A program made the translations under genes and the position numbers. The notes below the pieces were generated by a model that did no database searches, had not been told where the DNA came from, and saw only the letters and a program-made list of their open reading frames with translations. A stretch of DNA of 64,000 nt from Burkholderiales bacterium C2 (GTDB taxonomy: Bacteria > Pseudomonadota > Gammaproteobacteria > Burkholderiales > Burkholderiaceae_C), in contig SCOI01000016.1 of the NCBI GenBank assembly GCA_005503085.1, positions 62,001-126,000 on the forward strand, in the 5' to 3' direction. This document shows positions 32,789 through 39,950 of this stretch, piece by piece (the first letter of the stretch is position 1; each line of letters opens with the position of its first letter).

Positions 32789-34812
32789 GCCTGGCCGATC
32801 TGCGCGCGGCGCTGGCCGCCGAGCTGGCGGCGACGCCCGAGTTCTACGACTTCAAGGTGCTGCGCAGCGAGCGCGAGGGCGCGCTGTGGCGCGTCACGCT
32901 GGAGCCGGGCTATGTCTATGCCGAAGGCCAGCGGCCGGGCGCCGCCTCGGCCCAGGTCCTGCTGGACGACAGCCTGGACGGGGCCTCGGCCTGGTGGGGC
33001 GCGCCGGTCAAGGGCGGGGCCAGCGTGCTGGCCGTGCTGGCCGAAGAGGACCAGCTGCTGCTGCAGAACGCCAGCAGCGCGCCGCCGGGGCCGGACTGCC
33101 TGATACGCCTGTACCCGACCCGCTTTCTGAACGCCGTCGCCGAGGCCTGGTGGGACACGCCCTGGGCCGAGCGCGCGCTGGCCTGCCTGCCCGATCTGGG
33201 CCGGCCTCGCCCGGTAGACGCCGCCACGGCGCTGAGCGGCGCGCCGTTCCGTTGGCTGCGCCCGGCGCAGAGCGCCGCGCTGGCCCTGGTGCAGCACAGC
33301 AGCGCCTTTTTGTGGGGCCCGCCCGGCACCGGCAAGACCACGACCCTGGGCGTGCTGCTGGCCGAGTACCTGGAGCGCCGGCCCGAGGCCCGCGTGCTGC
33401 TGCTCTCGACCACCAACCAGGCGGTGGACCTGGCCACCATCGCGGTCGACAAGGCGCTGGAAAAAGGCCGACGCGAGCAGTACCGGGCCAGCGTGCAGCG
33501 CCTGGGCACCCGCTTCGATGCAGCGGCCTATGCCGGCCGCGAGCACCTGATCCCCAGCGACGACCAGGGCCTGATCGGCCGGCTGGCGCGGGCCGAGGCG
33601 GCGCGGCCTTCGGCGCGCGGCGACGCCGGCGCGCTGAAGGCCTGGGCCGACCGTGTCGCGGCGCTGCGCGAGGAGCTGCGCGCCGCCTCGCTGCAGGTGC
33701 TGCGGCGCTGCCGGCTGGCCAGCATGACCACCACCCGCGCCGCCTTCACGCTGAAGACGCTGCGCGAGCTAAGTGGCAGCGATGCCGACGAGCCGCCGTT
33801 CGACCTGCTGGTCTTCGACGAGGCCAGCCAGGTCAGCCTGGCCCATGCGCTGGCGCTGATGCCGCTGGGCCGCGCCCGGCTGTTCGCCGGCGACCCGCAG
33901 CAGCTCTCGCCGGTGCTGCGCAGCCCGGATCGCGGCGCGCGCCGCTGGCTGGGCCGCTCGGCCTTTGCCGAGATGCCGCGCCAGGGTCCCTCGGTGGCCC
34001 TGCTGGACGAGCAGTCGCGCATGGCTGCGCCGATCAGCGAGCTGGTCAGCGCGCTGTTCTACGCGGGCGCGCTGCGGGTGGCCGCCGACGCGCAGGCCGC
34101 GCCCGCCTGGGCAGCGGCGCGCCGGCGCGCGCTGGGCGAGGCCGATGCCGACACCCATGTGCAGCTGCGCCGCGTCAGGAGCGACGGCGCCTGGTCGGCG
34201 GCCGAGCGCGGGCCGGTGCGGCGCGAATCGGCCGAGGCGATGGCCGAGGCCGTGGCAGCAGCGCTCGCCAGCGGCGACTGGCGGGCGCAGGAGCTGATCG
34301 TGCTGACGCCGTTTCGCGCCCAGCGCGCGCTGATACGCCGCTGCCTGCGCGAGCGCGGCGTGCCCGACGCGGCCGTCAAGGTCAGCACCGTGCACCGCGC
34401 CCAGGGCAGCGAGGCGCCGGTGGTGCTGTTCGATCCGGTGGACGGCAGCCAGCCTTTTCTGCATGGCGAGGAGGCGCAACGCCTGCTCAATGTCGCGTTC
34501 AGCCGCGCCCAGGCCAAGCTGATCGTCTATCTCTCGGTCAGCGACGCGGCCAGCCCCCTGCTCGCACCCCTGGTGCAGCGCCTGCGCCTGGCCGGCGATG
34601 CGCGCGTGGCACTGGATCTCAGGGATCTGGCGCGGCAGCCAGACTTCCCGGCCAATGCCCTGGGCCGTCGCGTGCGGGCCGGCCGCCACACCGGCGAGGT
34701 CAGCCGGCTGAGCCCGGACGGTCGGCAGTTCTGGCTGGTCAACGAAGTCAGCGGCGCCGAGCAGCTGATCGATGCGGGGTTCTGGCGCGCGCGGGCCCTG
34801 GCGGAGGGCTGA
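32785..34812 (+). CDS. Superfamily 1 helicase-like ATPase (Dna2/Upf1 type)
   Basis: 675 residues. An N-terminal region of about 155 residues without recognised motifs precedes the helicase core. Walker A is GPPGTGKTT at 178-186, Walker B/motif II is VFDEASQ near 343-349, and motif III is GDPQQLSP. Motifs IV-VI are present (LTPFRAQRALI, STVHRAQGSE, NVAFSRAQ). This set is typical of AAA_11/AAA_12 helicases acting on RNA or DNA. No nuclease domain was seen. Translation is coupled to the cytochrome c gene by an ATGA overlap. Cellular role unknown. Confidence 0.88.
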   Translation: MSLADLRAALAAELAATPEFYDFKVLRSEREGALWRVTLEPGYVYAEGQRPGAASAQVLLDDSLDGASAWWGAPVKGGASVLAVLAEEDQLLLQNASSAPPGPDCLIRLYPTRFLNAVAEAWWDTPWAERALACLPDLGRPRPVDAATALSGAPFRWLRPAQSAALALVQHSSAFLWGPPGTGKTTTLGVLLAEYLERRPEARVLLLSTTNQAVDLATIAVDKALEKGRREQYRASVQRLGTRFDAAAYAGREHLIPSDDQGLIGRLARAEAARPSARGDAGALKAWADRVAALREELRAASLQVLRRCRLASMTTTRAAFTLKTLRELSGSDADEPPFDLLVFDEASQVSLAHALALMPLGRARLFAGDPQQLSPVLRSPDRGARRWLGRSAFAEMPRQGPSVALLDEQSRMAAPISELVSALFYAGALRVAADAQAAPAWAAARRRALGEADADTHVQLRRVRSDGAWSAAERGPVRRESAEAMAEAVAAALASGDWRAQELIVLTPFRAQRALIRRCLRERGVPDAAVKVSTVHRAQGSEAPVVLFDPVDGSQPFLHGEEAQRLLNVAFSRAQAKLIVYLSVSDAASPLLAPLVQRLRLAGDARVALDLRDLARQPDFPANALGRRVRAGRHTGEVSRLSPDGRQFWLVNEVSGAEQLIDAGFWRARALAEG

Positions 34813-34821
34813 GCCCGCGCT

Positions 34822-35226
34822 TCAGCGCGCGCCGGCCTCCGGCAGCTTGGCAATCACCTTGATTTCGAACTGGAAGCCGGACAACCAGGTGACACCGACG
34901 GCGGTGGCGGTCGGGTACGGCGCCTCGCCCCAGTACTCTGCAGCCACAGCCCAGGCGCGTTCGAAATGGTCCTGCGGGTTCACCATGAAGACCGTCACAT
35001 CGATCACGTCGGCGAAGCTGCAGCCGGCCTCGGCCAGGATGGCGTTGAGATTGCGGAAGGCCAGGCGCACCTGCTCATCGAGCTCAGGCTCGGGCGAACC
35101 GTCGGGCCGGCTGCCGACCTGGCCCGAAACGAACAGCAAACCGTTCGAGCGGATGGCCGGTGAGTAGCGGTGCAGCTCGTAGAGCGCGTGGCGGCCGGCG
35201 GGGATGACAACATCGCGTGAGGACAT
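34822..35226 (-). CDS. RidA-family (YjgF/YER057c/UK114) protein
   Basis: 134 residues from the ATG at 35226, with an AAGGAG site seven bases upstream. The pattern YSPAIRSNGLLFVSGQVG, then QVRLAFRNLNAILAEAG and DVIDVTVFMV is diagnostic of the RidA fold. The usual catalytic Arg in the C-terminal R-x-x-V-E motif appears replaced (GVTWLSGFQFEIKVIAK), so deamination of enamine intermediates, the activity of true RidA, is not assured. It is divergent from a LysR gene, which is the likely regulator. Confidence 0.88.
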   Translation of the reverse strand: MSSRDVVIPAGRHALYELHRYSPAIRSNGLLFVSGQVGSRPDGSPEPELDEQVRLAFRNLNAILAEAGCSFADVIDVTVFMVNPQDHFERAWAVAAEYWGEAPYPTATAVGVTWLSGFQFEIKVIAKLPEAGAR

Positions 35227-35393
35227 GCGGGAACTCCTTGAAGGCATGAATGAAAAAAGTGAAAAGGGACCGGATGCCCCGGACTTTAGGGAGACCGCGC
35301 CGCGCGATAAACAAGCAGCTCGCACAATGACTGTTTGGCGATTCAGGACAATCGCCGCCAAGCCCCCATTCTTTTCGCCAAGCCCCCCAGCCG

Positions 35394-36338
35394 ATGGACC
35401 GATTCGACGCGCTGCAAGCCTTCGCCCGCGTGGTGGAGGCGGGCAGCTTCACCAAAGCGGCGCAGACCCTGCACCTGAGCAAGACCACCGTGACCCAGCT
35501 GGTGCAGCAGTTGGAGGCGCGGCTGCGCGTCAAGCTGCTGCATCGCACGACCCGCCGGGTGACGGTGACGCCCGAGGGGGCCGCGTACTACGAGCGGGTC
35601 GTGCGCGTGCTCGCGGACCTGGAGCAAGCCGATGCCGGGCTGGCCGGCCTCACGGCCGCGCCGCGCGGCCGCCTGCGGGTGGATGTGCCGAGCCCGTTCG
35701 CACGCCTGGTCCTGATGCCGGCGCTACCCAAGTTCCATGCGCGCTATCCGGAGATCCAGATCGATATGGGCGTCAGCGACCGCATCGTCGATGTGATCGG
35801 CGACAAGGTCGACTGCGTGCTGCGCGGCGGCGAGGTCACCGTGCCCTCGCTGATCGCGCGGCGCGTCGGCGAACTGCCGCTCGGCGTCTATGCCGCGCCC
35901 GACTATCTGCAGCGCACCGGAACACCCACCCATCCCGCCGAGCTGAACGACGCTGCCACGCCCACGCCTTACCGCATCGTCGGCTTCCTGCGCTCCGGCA
36001 GCGGCCGGGTGGCGACGATGCCGATGCGCCGCGGTCGGGGCGCCGCCGGGGAGTCCGTCGAGGTCAGTGGCCGTTACATCGTCGCGGCCGACGACGGCAA
36101 CGCCTATCTCGCGGCCGGCCTCGCCGGCATGGGCGTGCTCTGGCTGCCGCGCTATATGGCCGAGCCCCATGCGGCACGCGGCGAGCTGCTGCCCTTGTTC
36201 GACGACTGGCAGATCGACGCCATGCCCATGTACCTCGCCTACCCGCCGACACGGCATGTCAGCGCGAAGCTGCGGGTGTTCATGGATTGGATTGAGGAGT
36301 TGATGGCGGGGGATGCGCTGGGGTCGAGCCGTCCCTGA
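35394..36338 (+). CDS. LysR-family transcriptional regulator
   Basis: 314 residues. The N-terminal winged helix is typical (MDRFDALQAFARVVEAGSFTKAAQTLHLSKTTVTQLVQQLE), followed by a linker helix and the two-lobed effector domain (GRLRVDVPSPFARLVLMPALPKF). It is divergent from the RidA-family gene with a 167-base gap that should hold both promoters. Effector unknown. Confidence 0.92.
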   Translation: MDRFDALQAFARVVEAGSFTKAAQTLHLSKTTVTQLVQQLEARLRVKLLHRTTRRVTVTPEGAAYYERVVRVLADLEQADAGLAGLTAAPRGRLRVDVPSPFARLVLMPALPKFHARYPEIQIDMGVSDRIVDVIGDKVDCVLRGGEVTVPSLIARRVGELPLGVYAAPDYLQRTGTPTHPAELNDAATPTPYRIVGFLRSGSGRVATMPMRRGRGAAGESVEVSGRYIVAADDGNAYLAAGLAGMGVLWLPRYMAEPHAARGELLPLFDDWQIDAMPMYLAYPPTRHVSAKLRVFMDWIEELMAGDALGSSRP

Positions 36339-36431
36339 GCGGCCTGTCCCGGCCGGCACGGCGAGATTGCGTGCGCCGCCGGATCGCCCAGGGGAAGGCG
36401 GATCAACAGGCCCCAGCTGCTCCATAGAATC

Positions 36432-37391
36432 ATGAATCCCCACCGCGCGACGCAAGCCATGGAACGCCATCTCAACGACGTGATGCTGGGCAGTCTCGAA
36501 CTGTTCTGCCTGGCGGCCGAGTTGCAGAGCTTCACGGCGGCGGCGCAGGCGGCGGGGCTGAACCCGGCGGCGGTCAGCCGGTCGGTCGCCCGCCTGGAAC
36601 AGCGCCTGGGTGTGCGTCTCTTTGTGCGCAGCACGCGGCGCATCCACCTGACCGACAGCGGGCGCACCTACTACGACCACTGCCGTCAGGCCCTGAGCCT
36701 GATGCGTGAGGCCGAAAGCAAGCTGACCGGCGCGCAGACAGCGCCCAGCGGACTGCTGCGCATCAGCATGGCCTCGCCCTACGGGCATTACCGGGTGCTG
36801 CCGCTGCTGCCGAAATTCCGCCTGCGCTATCCGTTGGTGCAGTTCGAGCTGAACCTGAGCAACCGCAACGTCGACTTCACCGCCGAGGACTTCGACCTGG
36901 CGATACGCGGCCGCACGCCGCCCGACTCCTCGCTGATCGCCCGCAAGCTGGAGGATGCGGAGCTGGTGCTGGTGGCCTCGCCCGCCTACCTGGCCCGCGC
37001 GGGCGTGCCGCAGTCGCTGGACGACTTGTCCCGGCATGACTGCCTGCAATTCGTGCTGCCCAGCACGGGGCAGTTCGTCGCATGGCAATTCCGCGTCGAC
37101 GGCCGCGACGTCGACCTGGCCACGCCGCCCAGCTACCGCTGCGTGGAGGACTACCTGGGCATGGTGACACTGGCACGCCAGGGGGCCGGACTGCTGCAGA
37201 CCTACCGCTACATCGTTCAGGAAGACCTCGCCTCGGGACGCCTGCAGGAACTGCTGCCGGCATTTGGCGGACGCTCCCGCGCCTTCTCGCTGATCTATCC
37301 CAACCGCGAGCACACCGCGCTGCGGGTACGGGCTTTCATCGAGTTCCTGATCGAGGAACTCGCGCACGGCCCCGTCAGCGCCGAACGCTGA
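36432..37391 (+). CDS. LysR-family transcriptional regulator
   Basis: 319 residues from the ATG at 36432; an in-frame ATG at 36459 is also possible. The helix-turn-helix is clear (ELFCLAAELQSFTAAAQAAGLNPAAVSRSVARLEQRLG), followed by the effector domain (GLLRISMASPYGHYRVLPLLPKF). It precedes an SDR gene and a tautomerase gene on the same strand, which are possible targets. Confidence 0.92.
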   Translation: MNPHRATQAMERHLNDVMLGSLELFCLAAELQSFTAAAQAAGLNPAAVSRSVARLEQRLGVRLFVRSTRRIHLTDSGRTYYDHCRQALSLMREAESKLTGAQTAPSGLLRISMASPYGHYRVLPLLPKFRLRYPLVQFELNLSNRNVDFTAEDFDLAIRGRTPPDSSLIARKLEDAELVLVASPAYLARAGVPQSLDDLSRHDCLQFVLPSTGQFVAWQFRVDGRDVDLATPPSYRCVEDYLGMVTLARQGAGLLQTYRYIVQEDLASGRLQELLPAFGGRSRAFSLIYPNREHTALRVRAFIEFLIEELAHGPVSAER

Positions 37392-37634
37392 AGCCTGGGT
37401 TCAGCGGCTGACCGCCGCCCCCTCGAAGCGCTCGCGCAGCGCGTTGATCCTGTCGCGCATGTCCGCAGCGCCGGCTTAGCCCGGCACAACCGGGTGGCCT
37501 CAGCGCGCAATTCAGTCGTTCCATCGTGGTGACTTCTGCTGCCGGCCCGGCATCCCTAGATTCAGGCCATGGTCGATTTCGGCCACGGAGCCGTCGCCAC
37601 TCTCTTTATGGCGTCCCATCAGGAGCAATGAAAC
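37392..37634. other. Gap holding the SDR leader and a possible gene remnant
   Basis: No full gene. On the minus strand an ATG at 37460 begins a 19-codon frame (MRDRINALRERFEGAAVSR) that reads like a real helical protein end but has an in-frame stop five codons upstream. It may be the debris of a lost gene. An AGGAG site for the SDR gene lies ten bases before its ATG. Confidence 0.3.
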
Positions 37635-38348
37635 ATGAGCAATCAACAACAGAAGGTCGCCGTCATCACCGGCGCATCCCAAGGCATCGGTGCCGGCGTC
37701 GTCAAGGGCTTGCGTGAGCGCGGCTACCGCGTCGTCGCCACGTCCCGTTCGATCAAGCCGTCCGACGATCCGGGCGTGGTCACGGTGGCCGGCGACATCG
37801 GCTCGGCCGACACCGCCCGCCGCGTCATCGACGAAGCCTTGCAACGCTTCGGCCGCATCGACCTGCTGCTGAACAACGCCGGCATCTTCACCGCCAAGCC
37901 GTTCACGCAGTACACGCTGGAGGATTTCGAAGCGAACATCTCGACCAATGTCGCCGGCTTCTTCCACATCACCCAGGCCGCCGTCGCCCAGATGGAACGC
38001 CAGGGCTCGGGCCATGTGGTGAGCATCACGACCAGCCTGGTCGACCATGCGAACTCGAACGTGCCCTCGGTCACCGCCTCGCTGACCAAGGGCGGGCTGA
38101 ACGCCGCGACGAAATCGCTGGCCATCGAGTACGCGAAGAAGGGCATCCGTTTCAACGCGGTCTCGCCCGGCATCATCAAGACGCCGATGCATCACGAGTC
38201 CACGCACGAGTGGCTGGCCGCGCTGCACCCGGTCGGCCGCAACGGCGAGATCGCCGACATCGTCGACGCCGTACTCTACCTCGATGGTGCGAACTTCGTG
38301 ACCGGCGAGATCCTGCACGTCGATGGCGGCCAAAGCGCCGGTCACTGA
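37635..38348 (+). CDS. SDR-family protein lacking the catalytic tyrosine
   Basis: 237 residues with an AGGAG ribosome site. The cofactor loop TGASQGIG lies at 12-19, LLNNAG in the middle and the C-terminal DGGQSAGH is usual for the classical SDR family. The expected YxxxK is not present: the sequence is VTASLTKGGLN, with Ala where the Tyr should be and the Lys kept. The Ser of the triad is plausible (VSITTS). A branch of SDRs with this ASLTKGG motif exists. Reduced or altered activity is possible. A tautomerase gene follows 30 bases later. Confidence 0.87.
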   Translation: MSNQQQKVAVITGASQGIGAGVVKGLRERGYRVVATSRSIKPSDDPGVVTVAGDIGSADTARRVIDEALQRFGRIDLLLNNAGIFTAKPFTQYTLEDFEANISTNVAGFFHITQAAVAQMERQGSGHVVSITTSLVDHANSNVPSVTASLTKGGLNAATKSLAIEYAKKGIRFNAVSPGIIKTPMHHESTHEWLAALHPVGRNGEIADIVDAVLYLDGANFVTGEILHVDGGQSAGH

Positions 38349-38378
38349 GATCGAGACCAGCCACAGGAGCAAGCCATC

Positions 38379-38618
38379 ATGCCCATCGTCACCATCCAGA
38401 TCACCCGCGAGGGTTCCAAGCCCGGCCAGGATCGCGCCACCGCCGAAGAAAAGGCCACCCTGATCCGCGGCGTCAGCGAACTGCTCAGAGATGTCCTCGG
38501 CAAACCGCTCGACAGCACCTTCGTCGTCATTGAAGAAGTCCCGACCGACAACTGGGGCCGTGGCGGTCTGCCAACCCTGGAGCATCGACGGCGGCTTGCC
38601 GAGGCTGCGGTCAGTTGA
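38379..38618 (+). CDS. 4-oxalocrotonate tautomerase family protein
   Basis: 79 residues. Met removal would expose the catalytic Pro-1 (PIVTIQITREG), with a conserved Arg nearby and the hydrophobic end of the active site (TFVVIEEVPTDNWGRGG). Small 4-OT proteins work as hexamers on keto-enol substrates. The length is slightly above the usual 62 residues, because of a C-terminal tail. Probably cotranscribed with the preceding SDR gene. Confidence 0.87.
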   Translation: MPIVTIQITREGSKPGQDRATAEEKATLIRGVSELLRDVLGKPLDSTFVVIEEVPTDNWGRGGLPTLEHRRRLAEAAVS

Positions 38619-38950
38619 CGGACGGCAAGGCAGCGACGCAAGCGGCTGCTCGTCGGTGCCGCTTGTCCCGGTGACGGCCGGGTTGATCGTCAGCGTGTGC
38701 TCTTGAGCTGACCCTCAACCCGGCCCCTAGGCTCGTCCGGGGACAGGTCTTGATGAAGGATGTCGCTGGCCGCGCCGCTCAGCGCTCAGCGCCGTCTTGC
38801 GGAAACGCCGACAGCGCCGAACGATCCCCCCAAAAGGGGTGGCGAGGGCATTTCCGCAGCCTCGCATCAGGCCACCCGCCGATAATTAGCCGCATGGCCT
38901 CGACGGATTTGATTCAATCACCAAGAGCCAGCGATGTCGGGCGGGGTGCT
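38619..38950. other. Gene-free gap with a nested hairpin
   Basis: No convincing gene. An inverted repeat GCGGAAA (38799-38805) and TTTCCGC (38851-38857) encloses an inner CCCC-AAAA-GGGG hairpin at 38828-38839. A two-mismatch copy of the recurring 15-mer lies at 38739-38753. A frame from 38750 has no ribosome site or protein-like composition. Confidence 0.45.
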
Positions 38951-38952
38951 TC

Positions 38953-39038
38953 AGTTCAATGCGATTTATCTGCCGCTGTCACGCTCAGCAGCACAGCCTG
39001 CGCTTTGGGGCAGCAGATAGACGCTGACTGCTAGAACG
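38953..39038. repeat. Degenerate attC-like imperfect hairpin
   Basis: Matching arm segments in symmetric order (AGTTC, GCG, TATCTGC on the left; GCAGATA, CGC, GAAC on the right) form an interrupted hairpin that ends five bases from the GTG of the next small gene. The right end GCTAGAAC resembles a decayed GTTRRRY recombination site. Weaker than the second site at 39321-39406. Confidence 0.3.
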
Positions 39039-39040
39039 CA

Positions 39041-39316
39041 GTGAGCCGCCCCCTCTTCTTTATCGTTTGGCTAGTCTTGGCAGGGAGTTCGCTTCTCGGT
39101 TTTGCCGTCGTCGGTACAGGGGCGCTAATGACCGGCGATGCTGACGCGATACGGATCGGGCTTCTCCTGTGGGTGATCGGGACGATAGGTGCATTCGTTG
39201 GGATGTTCTTTGCCCTGCGGCGAGCTTCATGGGCCGCAGTTGTTTGTGTCTTGCCCGCGCCATTCTGTTTGGCACTACTTACCGGTCACTTCGTTCTAGG
39301 CGTAAAAACATGGTGA
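39041..39316 (+). CDS. Small three-helix membrane protein, function unknown
   Basis: 91 residues starting at GTG. Three hydrophobic segments are evident (FFIVWLVLAGSSLLGFAVVG, IGLLLWVIGTIGAFVGMFFAL and AAVVCVLPAPFCLALLTGHFVL). Base composition is more AT-rich than neighbouring genes. The gene starts just after one attC-like hairpin and its stop lies four bases before another, as in an integron gene cassette. No family was recognised. Confidence 0.55.
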   Translation: MSRPLFFIVWLVLAGSSLLGFAVVGTGALMTGDADAIRIGLLLWVIGTIGAFVGMFFALRRASWAAVVCVLPAPFCLALLTGHFVLGVKTW

Positions 39317-39320
39317 TGGG

Positions 39321-39406
39321 TTCTAACTGGTCATTGCAGCGGACGCTTGACCCCGCCAGTGACTGAGGCCAGCTCGGGAGGCGGAAGTCCCTTACATTCG
39401 TTGGAC
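39321..39406. repeat. attC-like recombination site candidate
   Basis: TTCTAAC at 39321-39327 matches the R'' consensus RYYYAAC at six of seven positions, and GTTGGAC at 39400-39406 matches the R' consensus GTTRRRY perfectly. The left interior CAGCGGACGC resembles known attC arms. Spacing of 86 bases is within attC range. The preceding gene stops four bases before the site and the next ATG is nine bases after it, typical of cassettes. Interior pairing is poor, so this may be a decayed site. Confidence 0.42.
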
Positions 39407-39415
39407 ATCGCAAAC

Positions 39416-39946
39416 ATGGTCGAGTCACCGGAACAGCGAAAACAACTTCTGGCGATCGCGGACAGGGAGTTGCAGGCAATGCTGCTGCCGTTGGGCTTCA
39501 CAAGAGCCAATCGGACATCACCGTATACGGCTGGCATTGGTGCAAGTAGCGAGGTCTTGGTTTTCCCTCAGATTCGTAGCCACCATGCGTCGCCAAGACT
39601 CAATCCGGTGGTTGCCGTCGAGAATCACGCCCTACGCGCGAAGTTCGGGGATTTCTTTCCTCAAACAGCGTACCCGCGTTTTGCCGACTTCTATCTTCGC
39701 GTCGTCTGTGGGCGGCGAGACGATTGGTACTTCTCTACCGAGAGTGAGGCGAAATCAGCGGCACGTGCAGTCAGCGAGGCCTTGCGCATGCATGCTTTGC
39801 CTCTCATCGAGCAATGGCAAACTGAATCAGCAGCAAAGGCCTTGGTTGTGGCCAGTCTCGACATGCGCGGTCCTGACGGTGTCATCATCACGCCTTGGCC
39901 GGGCTTTCCACCTAGAGGTGCTTCGGCAGTGAGCGGCGACACCTAG
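39416..39946 (+). CDS. Conserved-looking cytoplasmic protein, function unknown
   Basis: 176 residues from the ATG at 39416 (MVESPEQRKQLLAIADREL). The frame is open back to 39347, but that part overlaps the attC-like site. LLPLGFTRANRTSPY near the N-terminus recalls proteins of the DUF4304 type, without certainty. The rest (FADFYLRVVCGRRDDWYFST) is mixed helix and strand with no known catalytic motif. AT content is raised compared with putA. It ends four bases before the convergent putA stop. Confidence 0.6.
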   Translation: MVESPEQRKQLLAIADRELQAMLLPLGFTRANRTSPYTAGIGASSEVLVFPQIRSHHASPRLNPVVAVENHALRAKFGDFFPQTAYPRFADFYLRVVCGRRDDWYFSTESEAKSAARAVSEALRMHALPLIEQWQTESAAKALVVASLDMRGPDGVIITPWPGFPPRGASAVSGDT

Positions 39947-39950
39947 CCCC

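Noticed and set aside
38750-39034. A 94-codon frame in the gap after the tautomerase
   Set aside because: No ribosome site or protein-like composition, and it overlaps hairpin structures.
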